This document shows positions 9,992 through 18,103 of a stretch of DNA of 64,000 bases, piece by piece (the first letter of the stretch is position 1; every line of letters starts with the position of its first letter). Made by a program: the position numbers and the translations under genes. Source of the stretch: Jeotgalibacillus soli (GTDB lineage: Bacteria > Bacillota > Bacilli > Bacillales > Jeotgalibacillaceae); NCBI RefSeq assembly GCF_000829435.1, contig NZ_JXRP01000017.1, positions 62,001-126,000 of the forward strand, read 5' to 3'. A model generated the notes under the pieces. The model searched no databases and was not told where the DNA came from. It saw only the letters and a program-made list of their open reading frames with translations.

Positions 9992-10019
9992 TTGTAAATT
10001 GGTGAAATATGATTATAAT
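9992..10019 (+). promoter_or_regulatory. Predicted malE promoter
   Basis: TTGTAA (9992-9997) and TATAAT (10014-10019) are separated by 16 bases. The predicted start at about 10026 places the cre site just downstream, where CcpA could block transcription. The 348-bp region between the two divergent sugar genes holds this promoter and the operators and no gene. Confidence 0.55.
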
Positions 10020-10030
10020 AAAAATAGGTT

Positions 10031-10045
10031 ATGCAATCGTTTTCA
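10031..10045. promoter_or_regulatory. cre site (CcpA operator) upstream of malE
   Basis: ATGCAATCGTTTTCA matches the relaxed cre pattern WTGNAANCGNWNNCW at every defined position. It sits at the predicted malE transcription start, so glucose repression is expected. A weaker relative follows at 10052-10066 (TTGAAAACGCTTTAA). Confidence 0.7.
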
Positions 10046-10106
10046 CAAAAATTGAAAACGCTTTAATGAATGCGGGTACATGAGCTTCATTTTTTTTAAT
10101 AGATTT

Positions 10107-10122
10107 TGTGCAAACGTTTGTT
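10107..10122. promoter_or_regulatory. Palindromic LacI-type operator candidate
   Basis: TGCAAACGTTTGTT contains the perfect palindrome CAAACGTTTG with a central CG, as expected for LacI/GalR family operators. It lies about 35 bases before the malE start and is a reasonable target for the MalR-like regulator encoded at 15658. Confidence 0.5.
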
Positions 10123-10156
10123 CAAACCGCGGAAAAAACTTTTAGGAGGGGTTAAT

Positions 10157-11437
10157 TTGAAAAAATATCTATCCATTTTAGCTATGGTACTGCTTTTAGT
10201 TGGCGTTCTGGCAGCCTGTGCACCTGATCGAGAAGAATCTGGTGAATCAACAGACAGTGGAGGAGATTCAAGTTCTGATGCAGCCACTGAAGGTGATCAG
10301 CCTGAGGTGTTAAAGGTTTGGGTGAATGATGATGAAGATCAGACAGCAGCAGCAACGCAGGTCTTCGAGAAATTCACAGAAGAAACCGGAATTGAAATTG
10401 AAGCAACACCGATGAACATGTTAGATGCAGTTCAAGCACTAGATCTTGATGGACCTGCTGGTAACGGACCGGATTTATTCTTCCAGCCTCATGACCGTAT
10501 CGGTGATCTTGTTAACCGTGGACTTGCAGCACCAATTGATCTTGGGGATGCAGAAGGGGAATATTCTGAAACAGCGATTAAAGCGGTTACGTTTGATGGT
10601 GCAACATACGGAGCACCTCTAGTCGTTGAAACATATGCTACTTTTTACAATAAAGATCTAGTTGAAGAAGCGCCTGCTACAATGGACGAGCTAATGGCAA
10701 TTGCTAAAGAGCAAACAGATGCATCCGCTCAAACTTATGGATTCTTAATGGAAGCAGCAAACTTCTATTTCTCATATCCTTTCTTTGGCGCTAATGGAGC
10801 TTACGTTTTTAATAATGAAGGTGGAACGTATGATGTTACTGATATTGGACTTAATAACGAAGGCGCTGTAGCAGGCGGCCAGTTAATCCAATCATGGTAT
10901 GAAAATGAATACATTCCTGTTGAAATTAATCCAGATATTATGAACGGTCTTTTCACAGATGGAAAAGTAGGAGTAGTAATTTCTGGACCGTGGAGTATCC
11001 CGACATATAGTGAGGCTTTAGGCGACAGCCTTGGTACAGCGATTCTTCCCACTGTTGACGGTACTAACGCAACATCATTTGTAGGGGTTAAATCTTGGAT
11101 GGTTTCTGAATACTCTGAACATAAAGAAGCGGCAACTGAACTTGCATTGTTTTTGACTAACGAAGAGAATTCAACATTGTATTACGAACAAGCTGGTGAA
11201 TTACCTGCAAACCAGGCTGCACTGGAAAGCGAAGCGGTTACATCTAATGAACTAATCGCTCCATTCGCAGAGCAGATTCAATATGGCACACCAATGCCTT
11301 CAACACCTGAAATGCAGCAAGTTTGGGAACCGATAAATAACGCCCTTCTGTTTATAGCTCAAGGTGATGACGTTCAAGAAGTACTTGATGAAGCTGTACA
11401 AACAATTCAAGATAATATCGAAATGTCTCAACAATAG
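10157..11437 (+). CDS. malE: Maltose/maltodextrin-binding lipoprotein (MalE/MdxE)
   Basis: A 426-residue extracellular solute-binding protein of the type 1 sugar family. The signal peptide ends in a lipobox, VGVLAAC, followed by an acidic Ser/Asp/Gly-rich linker and the mature domain starting at about LKVWVNDDEDQ. FFQPHDRIGDLVNRGL and FYNKDLVEEAP are typical of maltodextrin-binding proteins. The start TTG at 10157 lies six bases after AGGAGGGG; a GTG 51 bases upstream overlaps the operator and lacks a ribosome site. It is the first gene of malEFG. A strong intercistronic hairpin follows it. Confidence 0.93.
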   Translation: MKKYLSILAMVLLLVGVLAACAPDREESGESTDSGGDSSSDAATEGDQPEVLKVWVNDDEDQTAAATQVFEKFTEETGIEIEATPMNMLDAVQALDLDGPAGNGPDLFFQPHDRIGDLVNRGLAAPIDLGDAEGEYSETAIKAVTFDGATYGAPLVVETYATFYNKDLVEEAPATMDELMAIAKEQTDASAQTYGFLMEAANFYFSYPFFGANGAYVFNNEGGTYDVTDIGLNNEGAVAGGQLIQSWYENEYIPVEINPDIMNGLFTDGKVGVVISGPWSIPTYSEALGDSLGTAILPTVDGTNATSFVGVKSWMVSEYSEHKEAATELALFLTNEENSTLYYEQAGELPANQAALESEAVTSNELIAPFAEQIQYGTPMPSTPEMQQVWEPINNALLFIAQGDDVQEVLDEAVQTIQDNIEMSQQ

Positions 11438-11455
11438 ATCTACATTCATGACCGA

Positions 11456-11490
11456 CAGTGGATAGAAGGATTCCCTCCTTCTATCCACTG
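11456..11490 (+). terminator. Intercistronic hairpin between malE and malF
   Basis: A perfect 15-bp stem (CAGTGGATAGAAGGA with its complement) closes a five-base loop. No T-tract follows (CATTTATAGA), so it is more likely a 3' stabiliser or partial attenuator than a full terminator. Such a structure would make malE mRNA more abundant than malFG mRNA. Confidence 0.75.
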
Positions 11491-11546
11491 CATTTATAGA
11501 ATAGAAATTGTAATATTCATCTTGAACCTCGCTAGGAGGCGATGAC

Positions 11547-12854
11547 ATGTCAACTGCAAATCCAACAGCTAAACATAACCATAACCCCAGAACAGCAATT
11601 ATTTTATCTATTTTACTCGCTGGTTTAGGTCAGTTGTACAACCGCAGGTATATAAAAGGTTCGATTTTTATCCTTTTAGAAATCTCTTTTATTCTGACAC
11701 TTGGTGAGTTTTTAAACTATGGAATTTGGGGAATTCTGACGTTAGGTACACTTCAAGGTGTAGACCATTCTATTTTCCTATTAATTTATGGTTTAATTTC
11801 AATTATTTTAATTGCTTTTGCGATTGTACTTTATGTAGCAAATGTTAAAGATGCGAAGAAAGACGCGATTCGACTTCGTAATGGAGAGAAAATTCCTACG
11901 TTTAAAGAAGCAGTGAAGAATATTTGGGACGTTGGCTTCCCTTATTTTTTTGTTACTCCGGGTCTTATTATGCTGGCGTTTATCGTAGTTTTACCATTAC
12001 TATTTACAGTCGGGCTTGCCTTTACAGATTACAGTCAGAGTAATCAGCCACCACGTAATCTATTAAATTGGGTCGGATTTGAGAACTTTGGAAGACTTTT
12101 CTTTGAAACAGGTGGAGCCGGAAATAATATTTGGCAGGATACATTTATTAGTGTATTTACATGGACCATTGTTTGGACACTTGTTGCTACAACATTGCAA
12201 ATTGCGCTAGGTTTATTTTTAGCGTTAATCGTTAATGATCCTCGAATTAAATTTAAACGCTTAATTCGCACGATTTTAATTTTGCCTTGGGCAGTACCTG
12301 CATTCGTTACAATTTTGGTATTTGCTGCTATGTTTAACGACCGATTTGGTTCTATAAATACGGATATTCTAGCAATTTTCAATCTTTCAATCCCTTGGTT
12401 GCAAGATCCTTTCTATACGAAAATTGCGTTAATTATGATACAGACTTGGCTTGGATTTCCATTTGTATTTGCACTCTTTACTGGTATCCTTCAAAGTATT
12501 TCGAAGGATTGGTATGAAGCGGCAGACGTGGATGGAGCGAGCCGGATGCAAAAATTTAGAAGCATTACGCTTCCGCATGTTCTTTTTGCAACAGCTCCAT
12601 TATTAATTATGCAGTACGCGGGTAATTTTAATAACTTTAATATTATTTATTTATTTAATGAAGGCGGACCAGCTGTTCGCGGGCAAAATGCAGGTGGGAC
12701 CGATATCTTAATTTCATGGGTATATGACTTAACATTTGAATTAAATCAGTATAGTATGGCCGCTGCCATTACGATTATTCTTGGTTTAATCGTAACTGGA
12801 TTTGCCGTCTTCCAATTTAGGAGAACGCGTGCCTTTAAAGAGGAGGAGATCTAA
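11547..12854 (+). CDS. malF: Maltodextrin ABC transporter permease MalF/MdxF
   Basis: A 435-residue membrane protein, the same length as B. subtilis MdxF. An N-terminal extension of about 120 residues carries three hydrophobic segments with LLAGLGQLYNRRYIKGSIF. The permease core starts at about FVTPGLIMLAFIVVLPLLF and contains the ATPase-contacting loop EAADVDGASRMQKFRSITLP near residue 330. The ribosome site AGGAGG lies seven bases before the ATG. Its stop overlaps the malG start by one base (TAATG). No ATP-binding subunit is encoded nearby; in Bacillus a shared ATPase such as MsmX usually serves these transporters. Confidence 0.93.
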   Translation: MSTANPTAKHNHNPRTAIILSILLAGLGQLYNRRYIKGSIFILLEISFILTLGEFLNYGIWGILTLGTLQGVDHSIFLLIYGLISIILIAFAIVLYVANVKDAKKDAIRLRNGEKIPTFKEAVKNIWDVGFPYFFVTPGLIMLAFIVVLPLLFTVGLAFTDYSQSNQPPRNLLNWVGFENFGRLFFETGGAGNNIWQDTFISVFTWTIVWTLVATTLQIALGLFLALIVNDPRIKFKRLIRTILILPWAVPAFVTILVFAAMFNDRFGSINTDILAIFNLSIPWLQDPFYTKIALIMIQTWLGFPFVFALFTGILQSISKDWYEAADVDGASRMQKFRSITLPHVLFATAPLLIMQYAGNFNNFNIIYLFNEGGPAVRGQNAGGTDILISWVYDLTFELNQYSMAAAITIILGLIVTGFAVFQFRRTRAFKEEEI

Positions 12855-13696
12855 TGAGCCAAAAAGCAAAATCCCGTTTAGAGGTTACATTAATCTATTT
12901 ATTCCTGGCGTTCATGGCTGTTGTGATTGGATATCCACTTCTTTGGACAGTTGGAATGTCATTAAATCCAGGAACAAGTCTTTATTCAGCCCAATTAGTT
13001 CCAGATAACTGGTCGCTTGTTCATTATAAATGGCTATTTACGGATCCGGCGAGTAATTATCTGATATGGTACAAAAATAGTGTTATCGTAGCGATTGCTA
13101 ATGCCTTTTTCTCCGTTGTTATTACATCATTTGTGGCCTACGCGTTTTCACGCTATCGTTTCGTTGGTCGCAGATATGGTTTATATGCATTTTTATTGCT
13201 TCAAATGTTCCCGGCAATCATGGCCATGGTTGCGATTTACGTTATGTTAAACATGGTTGGCTTGCTTGATTCACTATTTGGACTAACTTTAATTTATATT
13301 GGCGGGCAAATTCCGTTTAATGCTTGGCTAGTTAAGGGATATTTTGATACAATACCACGTGAGCTAGATGAAGCGGCACGTATTGATGGAGCAGGCCATT
13401 TAGGTGTATTTTTCAAAATCATGCTCCCGCTTGCGAAACCTATTTTGGGCGTTGTGGCGTTATTTAACTTCATGGCACCATTCGTTGACTTCCTACTCCC
13501 GCGGATTATATTACGTGATCCAGAGAAGTTTACATTGGCCCTTGGGTTATTCAACTTTATCAGCAATCAATTTGATAACAACTTCACACGATTTGCAGCA
13601 GGCTCAATTTTGATTGCAATACCGATCGCACTCGTATACCTTTTATCCCAGCGTTTCCTCATTGCAGGACTAACGGCTGGAGGTACGAAAGGGTAG
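12854..13696 (+). CDS. malG: Maltodextrin ABC transporter permease MalG/MdxG
   Basis: A 280-residue permease with six hydrophobic segments. The conserved cytoplasmic loop reads ELDEAARIDGAGHLGVFFKI at about residues 170-190. It begins at the ATG that overlaps the malF stop, so the two are translationally coupled and should assemble in equal amounts. It ends AGGTKG, as in other MalG proteins. A structured intergenic element and then the amylase gene follow. Confidence 0.94.
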   Translation: MSQKAKSRLEVTLIYLFLAFMAVVIGYPLLWTVGMSLNPGTSLYSAQLVPDNWSLVHYKWLFTDPASNYLIWYKNSVIVAIANAFFSVVITSFVAYAFSRYRFVGRRYGLYAFLLLQMFPAIMAMVAIYVMLNMVGLLDSLFGLTLIYIGGQIPFNAWLVKGYFDTIPRELDEAARIDGAGHLGVFFKIMLPLAKPILGVVALFNFMAPFVDFLLPRIILRDPEKFTLALGLFNFISNQFDNNFTRFAAGSILIAIPIALVYLLSQRFLIAGLTAGGTKG

Positions 13697-13699
13697 AGA

Positions 13700-13805
13700 G
13701 AAAAGCGCAGGCGGCTCCTACAGCCTCGACAAGCAGCCTAAGATGGCGGTCCAACATAGTCAGAGTGGCTTATGACCTAGAGGGGCTAGCTGGTGGAGCT
13801 GGACA
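13700..13805. repeat. Structured GC-rich intergenic element (repeat-like)
   Basis: This stretch is clearly richer in G and C than its surroundings. Its halves are roughly complementary: GGCTCC-TA-CAGCCTC near 13712-13728 with GAGGGGCTAGCTGG-TGGAGCT near 13779-13800, and CTAAG near 13737 with CTTATG near 13769. I recall similar GCGCAGGCGGCT...GGAGCTGGACA elements scattered in Bacillaceae genomes, with no agreed function. It lies between malG and the amylase gene and ends at that gene's ribosome site. Confidence 0.55.
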
Positions 13806-13828
13806 ATGAAAGTAAAGGAGGGGCAGGG

Positions 13829-15370
13829 ATGAGAAGAGTAAACGGAGCTCTTTTTCTCATCACTATCCTCCTTTTTAATAGCGTTTTTGCTACAAGTGCT
13901 GGCGCTGTTGAAAAGGAAGAGAGAAAATGGCAGGATGAAACAATTTATTTTTTAATGGTGGACCGTTTTGCAAATGGTAATTTTTTAAACGATGACAACG
14001 TAAATACGCAGGATCCGCTCGCTTACCACGGCGGTGATTTTCAAGGGATCATTGATCGTTTAGATCATATTGAGGAGATGGGATTTACCACAATATGGAT
14101 GACTCCCGTTTTTAAAAATGATGATTGGGGATATCACGGTTACTGGATTAATGATTTCTATGAAACGAATGAGAATTTTGGTACGATTGAAGAATTTAAA
14201 AAGTTGGTCGATGAAGCTCATAAGAGGGATATTAAGATTATCTTGGATTTTGTCGTCAATCATACTGGGCCAAACCATCCATGGGTCAATGATCCGGAGA
14301 AGGAAGACTGGTATCATGAAGAGCAGGAAATTTTAGATAACAATAATCAAGAACAAATTCAAAACGGATGGATCTATGGACTGCCTGATTTAAATACAGA
14401 AAATCCAGAGGTCAAAACGTATTTATTTGATGCAGCAAAGTGGTGGATAAAAGAGACCGATATTGATGGTTATCGTCTTGATACGGTAAAGCACGTCCCT
14501 GAAGAATTTTGGGAGGAATTCTCTGCGGAAGTGAAATCTGTTAAAGAAGATTTCTATTTGATTGGGGAAGTGTATGACACCGATATTCGTAATATAGCTG
14601 CTTATGCAGACACTGGAATCGATGGCTTTGTCGATTTTCCACTAGCAGAACAGATGCGCTCAACCTTCCAGGATGTTGATCTTAATTCATCACGATTATT
14701 CAGTTATTGGGATTATAATCAGCAGTTTTTTAATAATCCTTATTTAATGGGAAATTTCATTGATAATCATGATATGTCACGTTTTACAAGACTATCAGTA
14801 GAAAACAATATGTTTCCAGGAACACGCTGGCAGCTGGCGTTAACTTTTATGTACACGGTACCTGGAATCCCGATTATGTATTATGGGACGGAGATCGCGC
14901 TTGATGGCGGTGAAGACCCGGATAATCGAAGACTGATGAACTTTAATGAAGATGAAGAATTAAAGAATTTTATTTCGGATCTTGGACGTCTTCGTCAGGA
15001 CCTGCCTGCACTGACACGCGGCACACTTGAAGTGCTGCATAATGAAAACGGGCTGCTTGTTTACAAAAGGGAATATAAAGAAGAAACAATTGTGATCGCC
15101 ATTAATAATACGAGTCAAACGCAGTCATTTTCGATTTCAAACGAGGAGCTTCGTGAGAATGCAGAACTCCGCGGTTTACTTGCAGGAGATTTAGTGCGTG
15201 AAAATAGTGGAGATTTTCAAATTGTGATTGAACGGGAAGAAGCTGAAATCTATGCTCTTGCTGATAAGACAGGAATTAATTATGGATTAATTTCAGCGAT
15301 TGCAGCTGTGTGGATCTCGTTTTTTATTCTTCTATATATCATGCGTAAACGCAGCAAGAATAAAAAATAG
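13829..15370 (+). CDS. Membrane-anchored extracellular alpha-amylase (GH13)
   Basis: A 513-residue GH13 amylase. It has an N-terminal signal peptide (about residues 1-27, ending SAGAVE), a TIM barrel with DFVVNHTGP, the nucleophile Asp in GYRLDTVKHVP, the acid Glu in LIGEVYD and NFIDNHDMSRF, and a C-terminal beta domain. The last 30 residues form one membrane segment followed by RKRSKNKK, so the enzyme should stay tethered to the outer face of the cell membrane. The ATG at 13829 follows AAAGGAGGGG closely; the longer frame from 13793 lacks a signal. Position behind malEFG suggests it makes maltodextrins for that importer. Confidence 0.9.
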   Translation: MRRVNGALFLITILLFNSVFATSAGAVEKEERKWQDETIYFLMVDRFANGNFLNDDNVNTQDPLAYHGGDFQGIIDRLDHIEEMGFTTIWMTPVFKNDDWGYHGYWINDFYETNENFGTIEEFKKLVDEAHKRDIKIILDFVVNHTGPNHPWVNDPEKEDWYHEEQEILDNNNQEQIQNGWIYGLPDLNTENPEVKTYLFDAAKWWIKETDIDGYRLDTVKHVPEEFWEEFSAEVKSVKEDFYLIGEVYDTDIRNIAAYADTGIDGFVDFPLAEQMRSTFQDVDLNSSRLFSYWDYNQQFFNNPYLMGNFIDNHDMSRFTRLSVENNMFPGTRWQLALTFMYTVPGIPIMYYGTEIALDGGEDPDNRRLMNFNEDEELKNFISDLGRLRQDLPALTRGTLEVLHNENGLLVYKREYKEETIVIAINNTSQTQSFSISNEELRENAELRGLLAGDLVRENSGDFQIVIEREEAEIYALADKTGINYGLISAIAAVWISFFILLYIMRKRSKNKK

Positions 15371-15394
15371 AGAAATCTTCTTAATATAAAGCTA

Positions 15395-15565
15395 TGTTTA
15401 AGTCCATTGTTGATTTTTGCACTGCGTTGATTGTAGCGGATACGCGAGACTCCTGAAGCGGGACAGGTGAGACTCAAGCAGGTGCGTCTGCGACCTGGGA
15501 GGCTCAACCGCTCACCCCGCGGAAAGCGAGCTCCTGCATTCTGCAATCAACAGACACGCTTAACA
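15395..15565. repeat. Dispersed palindromic repeat, copy A
   Basis: A 170-bp element bounded by GTTTAAGTCCATTGTTGATT on the left and the inverted relative CAATCAACAGACACGCTTAAC on the right. The GC-rich core has internal inverted repeats (for example CTCCTGAAGCGGGAC and CACCCCGCGGAAAGCGAGCTCCTGC). Related but shorter copies occur at 36466-36590 and 47337-47386 in this window. The family is familiar from Bacillaceae intergenic regions. No coding potential is seen. Confidence 0.75.
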
Positions 15566-15576
15566 AAACCTAATAT

Positions 15577-15618
15577 AAAAAATAGCCCATACTTGAAATT
15601 CAAGATCAGCTATTTTCC
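15577..15618 (+). terminator. Hairpin before malR
   Basis: AAAATAGC (15579-15586) pairs with GCTATTTT (15609-15616), and CTTGAATTTCAAG-like complementarity in the loop extends the fold. It ends in a short T-run and likely terminates the amylase transcript. Confidence 0.6.
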
Positions 15619-15657
15619 TTATTAATTTGGAAGCGTAATCATGGCGGGAGTGGTTAT

Positions 15658-16689
15658 ATGTCTATAACAATTAAAGATGTTGCAAAGTATGCAGATGTAG
15701 CGCCTTCAACCGTGTCTAGGGTAATTGCTAACAACCCTCGTATAAGTGAGAAGACGAAAGAAAAGGTTCGCGCAGCGATGGATGAGCTTGGCTACCATCC
15801 GAATTTTATTGCAAGAAGTCTAGCAAATCAGTCTACACAGGTGATCGGTTTGGTCACACCGGGGTCTTCCGATGTATTCTTTCAAAATCCATTTTTCCCT
15901 ACCGTTTTGAGAGGGCTTAGTGAGGGAGCGCATGAAAAGCAGTATGCACTTCAGTTAGTCACAGGACAAAACGAAGAGGAAATTTACAACGGAGTCGTTC
16001 AAATGGTACAGGGCGGCCGAGTGGATGGAGTGGTTTTACTCTATTCGAAGGTAGAAGACCGCATTCTCATTTACCTTAGGGATCGTAAATTTCCTTTCGT
16101 TATGATTGGTAAGCCTTTTAATTTTGTAGATGAAATTACTCATGTGGATAATGATAATTTTCAGGCAGCGAAAGAAACGACAGAGTATTTAATTGAAATG
16201 GGGCATGAAAGGATTGCTTTTATTGGTGGAGATAAAGATCTTGTTGTAACGGTTGAGCGGCTACTTGGATATCAGGGTGCTTTAAAGCAAGCAGACATCG
16301 ACCAAAAAGAAGAGTATATCCTTCATCAGAGCTTTTTACGTGAAGGCGGTCAGGATGCAGTGTGCGAGCTGATGGAACTACCGTTAGAGTTCAGACCTAC
16401 AGCAATGATCGTTGCGGATGATTTAATGGCTCTGGGAGTTTTAAATACACTAAATGAGCTTGGGATTTCAGTTCCAGAAGATATTTCAATTATTAGCTTT
16501 AATAACGTGCTTATGTCAGAAATGTCTCGTCCTCCACTCAGTTCGGTGGATATTAATATTTTTGAACTGGGTTATGAAGCTTCAAAAAGCTTAATTCAGC
16601 GAATTGAGAAGCCCGATGAACCATTTAAGAGAGTCATTGTTCCGCATAATATAGTAAAACGCTTTTCAAGCGGTTTTATAAAATTATAA
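15658..16689 (+). CDS. malR: LacI/GalR family regulator, MalR-like
   Basis: A 343-residue repressor-type protein. The N-terminal helix-turn-helix, TIKDVAKYADVAPSTVSRVI, and the hinge helix region PNFIARSLANQST are followed by a periplasmic-binding-protein-like effector domain (residues 60-340). IIVADDLMALGVLNTLNELG and PEDISIISFNN are typical of the family. Its position behind the maltodextrin genes indicates control of malEFG and the GH13 genes, probably through the palindromic sites at 10050-10122. A 40-base leader follows a terminator, so it appears to have its own promoter. The effector sugar cannot be read from sequence. Confidence 0.88.
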   Translation: MSITIKDVAKYADVAPSTVSRVIANNPRISEKTKEKVRAAMDELGYHPNFIARSLANQSTQVIGLVTPGSSDVFFQNPFFPTVLRGLSEGAHEKQYALQLVTGQNEEEIYNGVVQMVQGGRVDGVVLLYSKVEDRILIYLRDRKFPFVMIGKPFNFVDEITHVDNDNFQAAKETTEYLIEMGHERIAFIGGDKDLVVTVERLLGYQGALKQADIDQKEEYILHQSFLREGGQDAVCELMELPLEFRPTAMIVADDLMALGVLNTLNELGISVPEDISIISFNNVLMSEMSRPPLSSVDINIFELGYEASKSLIQRIEKPDEPFKRVIVPHNIVKRFSSGFIKL

Positions 16690-16742
16690 AATCATCGGTT
16701 TGTGATAAATGTTGTTTCACAAACCGGTGATTTTATTTGTTT
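16690..16742. terminator. Bidirectional terminator between malR and the CoA-disulfide reductase gene
   Basis: CGGTTTGTGA (16696-16705) pairs with TCACAAACCG (16717-16726), and the stem extends through ATCA/TGAT. A T-rich tract (TTTTATTTGTTTTTT) follows on the plus side and an A-rich region precedes it, so it can serve both convergent genes. Confidence 0.75.
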
Positions 16743-18088
16743 TTTACGATAGGATACGCTTTATAGCCAATCATGTTAATCGGATCCTTTGGAGCTGAAA
16801 ATGGAGGGGCATAAGCAACTTCTATTTCCTGCAGGTCTGTGACAGAAAGTCCTGCTTTAATTGCGGTTGATAAAATATCCATTCTTTTATCAACACCATC
16901 TTTTCCGATTATTTGTACCCCGTAAATTTTCCCATCCTCTTCTGAGAAGTGAACCTTTATGGTTAGTTTCTCAGATCCAGGGTAATAGCCCGCATGCTGT
17001 CTGGAGTAGTGTGTAATCGTTTTAAAAGGAATACCCTGTTCAGTAAGCGACTGCTCGCTATGGCCTAGCATTGAAACCGTCAGATCAAAAACTTTGCAAA
17101 TAGATGTACCTAGTACTCCTTTAAATGGTAGCGGCTGCTCAGTGATGTGACGTGCCGCTATATAGGCCTCTCGATGGGTCACCCAAGCGAGAGGAACACG
17201 CTTAGGTGCATGAGTAATAAAATCAATCGTTTCAATTGCATCACCTACTGCATAAACATCGGGGTCACTCGTCTGCATAAAGCTATTTACCTTTATTCCG
17301 CCTGTTATGCCAATTTCAAGATTACTTTGCTCAGCAAGGGCTGTGTTAGGCTTTACTCCTACAGCCAGAAGTAAAAAGTCTGTATGAATAGTAGCTCGGT
17401 TCGATAGATGCATGGTTCGTCCATTATTTTCGATCTGCTTGATCGTCGTGTCTGTATAGACATGAACACCTTGATTTACAATTTCTTTTTCAATCATTTC
17501 TCCCATGTCGTTGTCCATAATTTTCATAACATGAGAAGAGCGTTCGAGAAGAAAGACCTCGAGGCCCCGGGCTTTAAAATTTTCAGCCATTTCAAGGCCG
17601 ATAAATCCTCCGCCCACGATACAAACGGATGAGAAGTTATTCTCTTTTATCTGTTGATCAATCCGGAGCATGTCTTCGAAGGTGCGAAGTGTGTAGCAGC
17701 GAGCATGTGCAAGACCTTCTATTTCTGGTACAACTGGGGTGGCTCCTGGAGATAAAATAAGCTGATCATACGTTTCTTCATATCGGAGATTTTTAATATG
17801 ATCCTGGACTATGATTTTTTTTGCAGGACGATCGATTTTGATGATCTCATGTCGAACTCGCACTTCTATGTTTTTATTTTGTGAAAATGATTCTGGTGTA
17901 GCAGCAATTAATTGCTCTTCTTTTTTCACGACGCCTCCCAAGTAATAGGGAAGGCCACAGTTGGCGAAAGACATTGTACCATCCTTCTCAAAGACAATGA
18001 TTTCGGCTTCATCGTCAAGGATGCGCAGCTGTGAGGCAAATGTTGCACCTCCAGCTACACCGCCTATAACAAGTACTTTCTTTTTCAT
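16733..18088 (-). CDS. cdr: CoA-disulfide reductase (FAD/NAD(P)-dependent)
   Basis: A 451-residue flavoprotein of the single-cysteine disulfide reductase group. The FAD motif VLVIGGVAGGATFA is at residues 5-18, the redox Cys44 is in SFANCGLPYYLGG, the NAD(P) motif is VCIVGGGFIGLEMAENF, and the FAD-binding DVYAVGDAIE follows. The C-terminal dimer domain carries CKVFDLTVSMLGHSE and YAPPFSAPKDPINM. It reduces CoA disulfide, or related thiols, in organisms that use CoA as a redox buffer. There is no C-terminal rhodanese domain. The ATG at 18088 lies six bases after AAGGAGG. It starts 15 bases after the degV stop, so the two probably form an operon. Confidence 0.88.
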   Translation of the reverse strand: MKKKVLVIGGVAGGATFASQLRILDDEAEIIVFEKDGTMSFANCGLPYYLGGVVKKEEQLIAATPESFSQNKNIEVRVRHEIIKIDRPAKKIIVQDHIKNLRYEETYDQLILSPGATPVVPEIEGLAHARCYTLRTFEDMLRIDQQIKENNFSSVCIVGGGFIGLEMAENFKARGLEVFLLERSSHVMKIMDNDMGEMIEKEIVNQGVHVYTDTTIKQIENNGRTMHLSNRATIHTDFLLLAVGVKPNTALAEQSNLEIGITGGIKVNSFMQTSDPDVYAVGDAIETIDFITHAPKRVPLAWVTHREAYIAARHITEQPLPFKGVLGTSICKVFDLTVSMLGHSEQSLTEQGIPFKTITHYSRQHAGYYPGSEKLTIKVHFSEEDGKIYGVQIIGKDGVDKRMDILSTAIKAGLSVTDLQEIEVAYAPPFSAPKDPINMIGYKAYPIVKNK

Positions 18089-18103
18089 AAGATCCTCCTT
18101 CAA

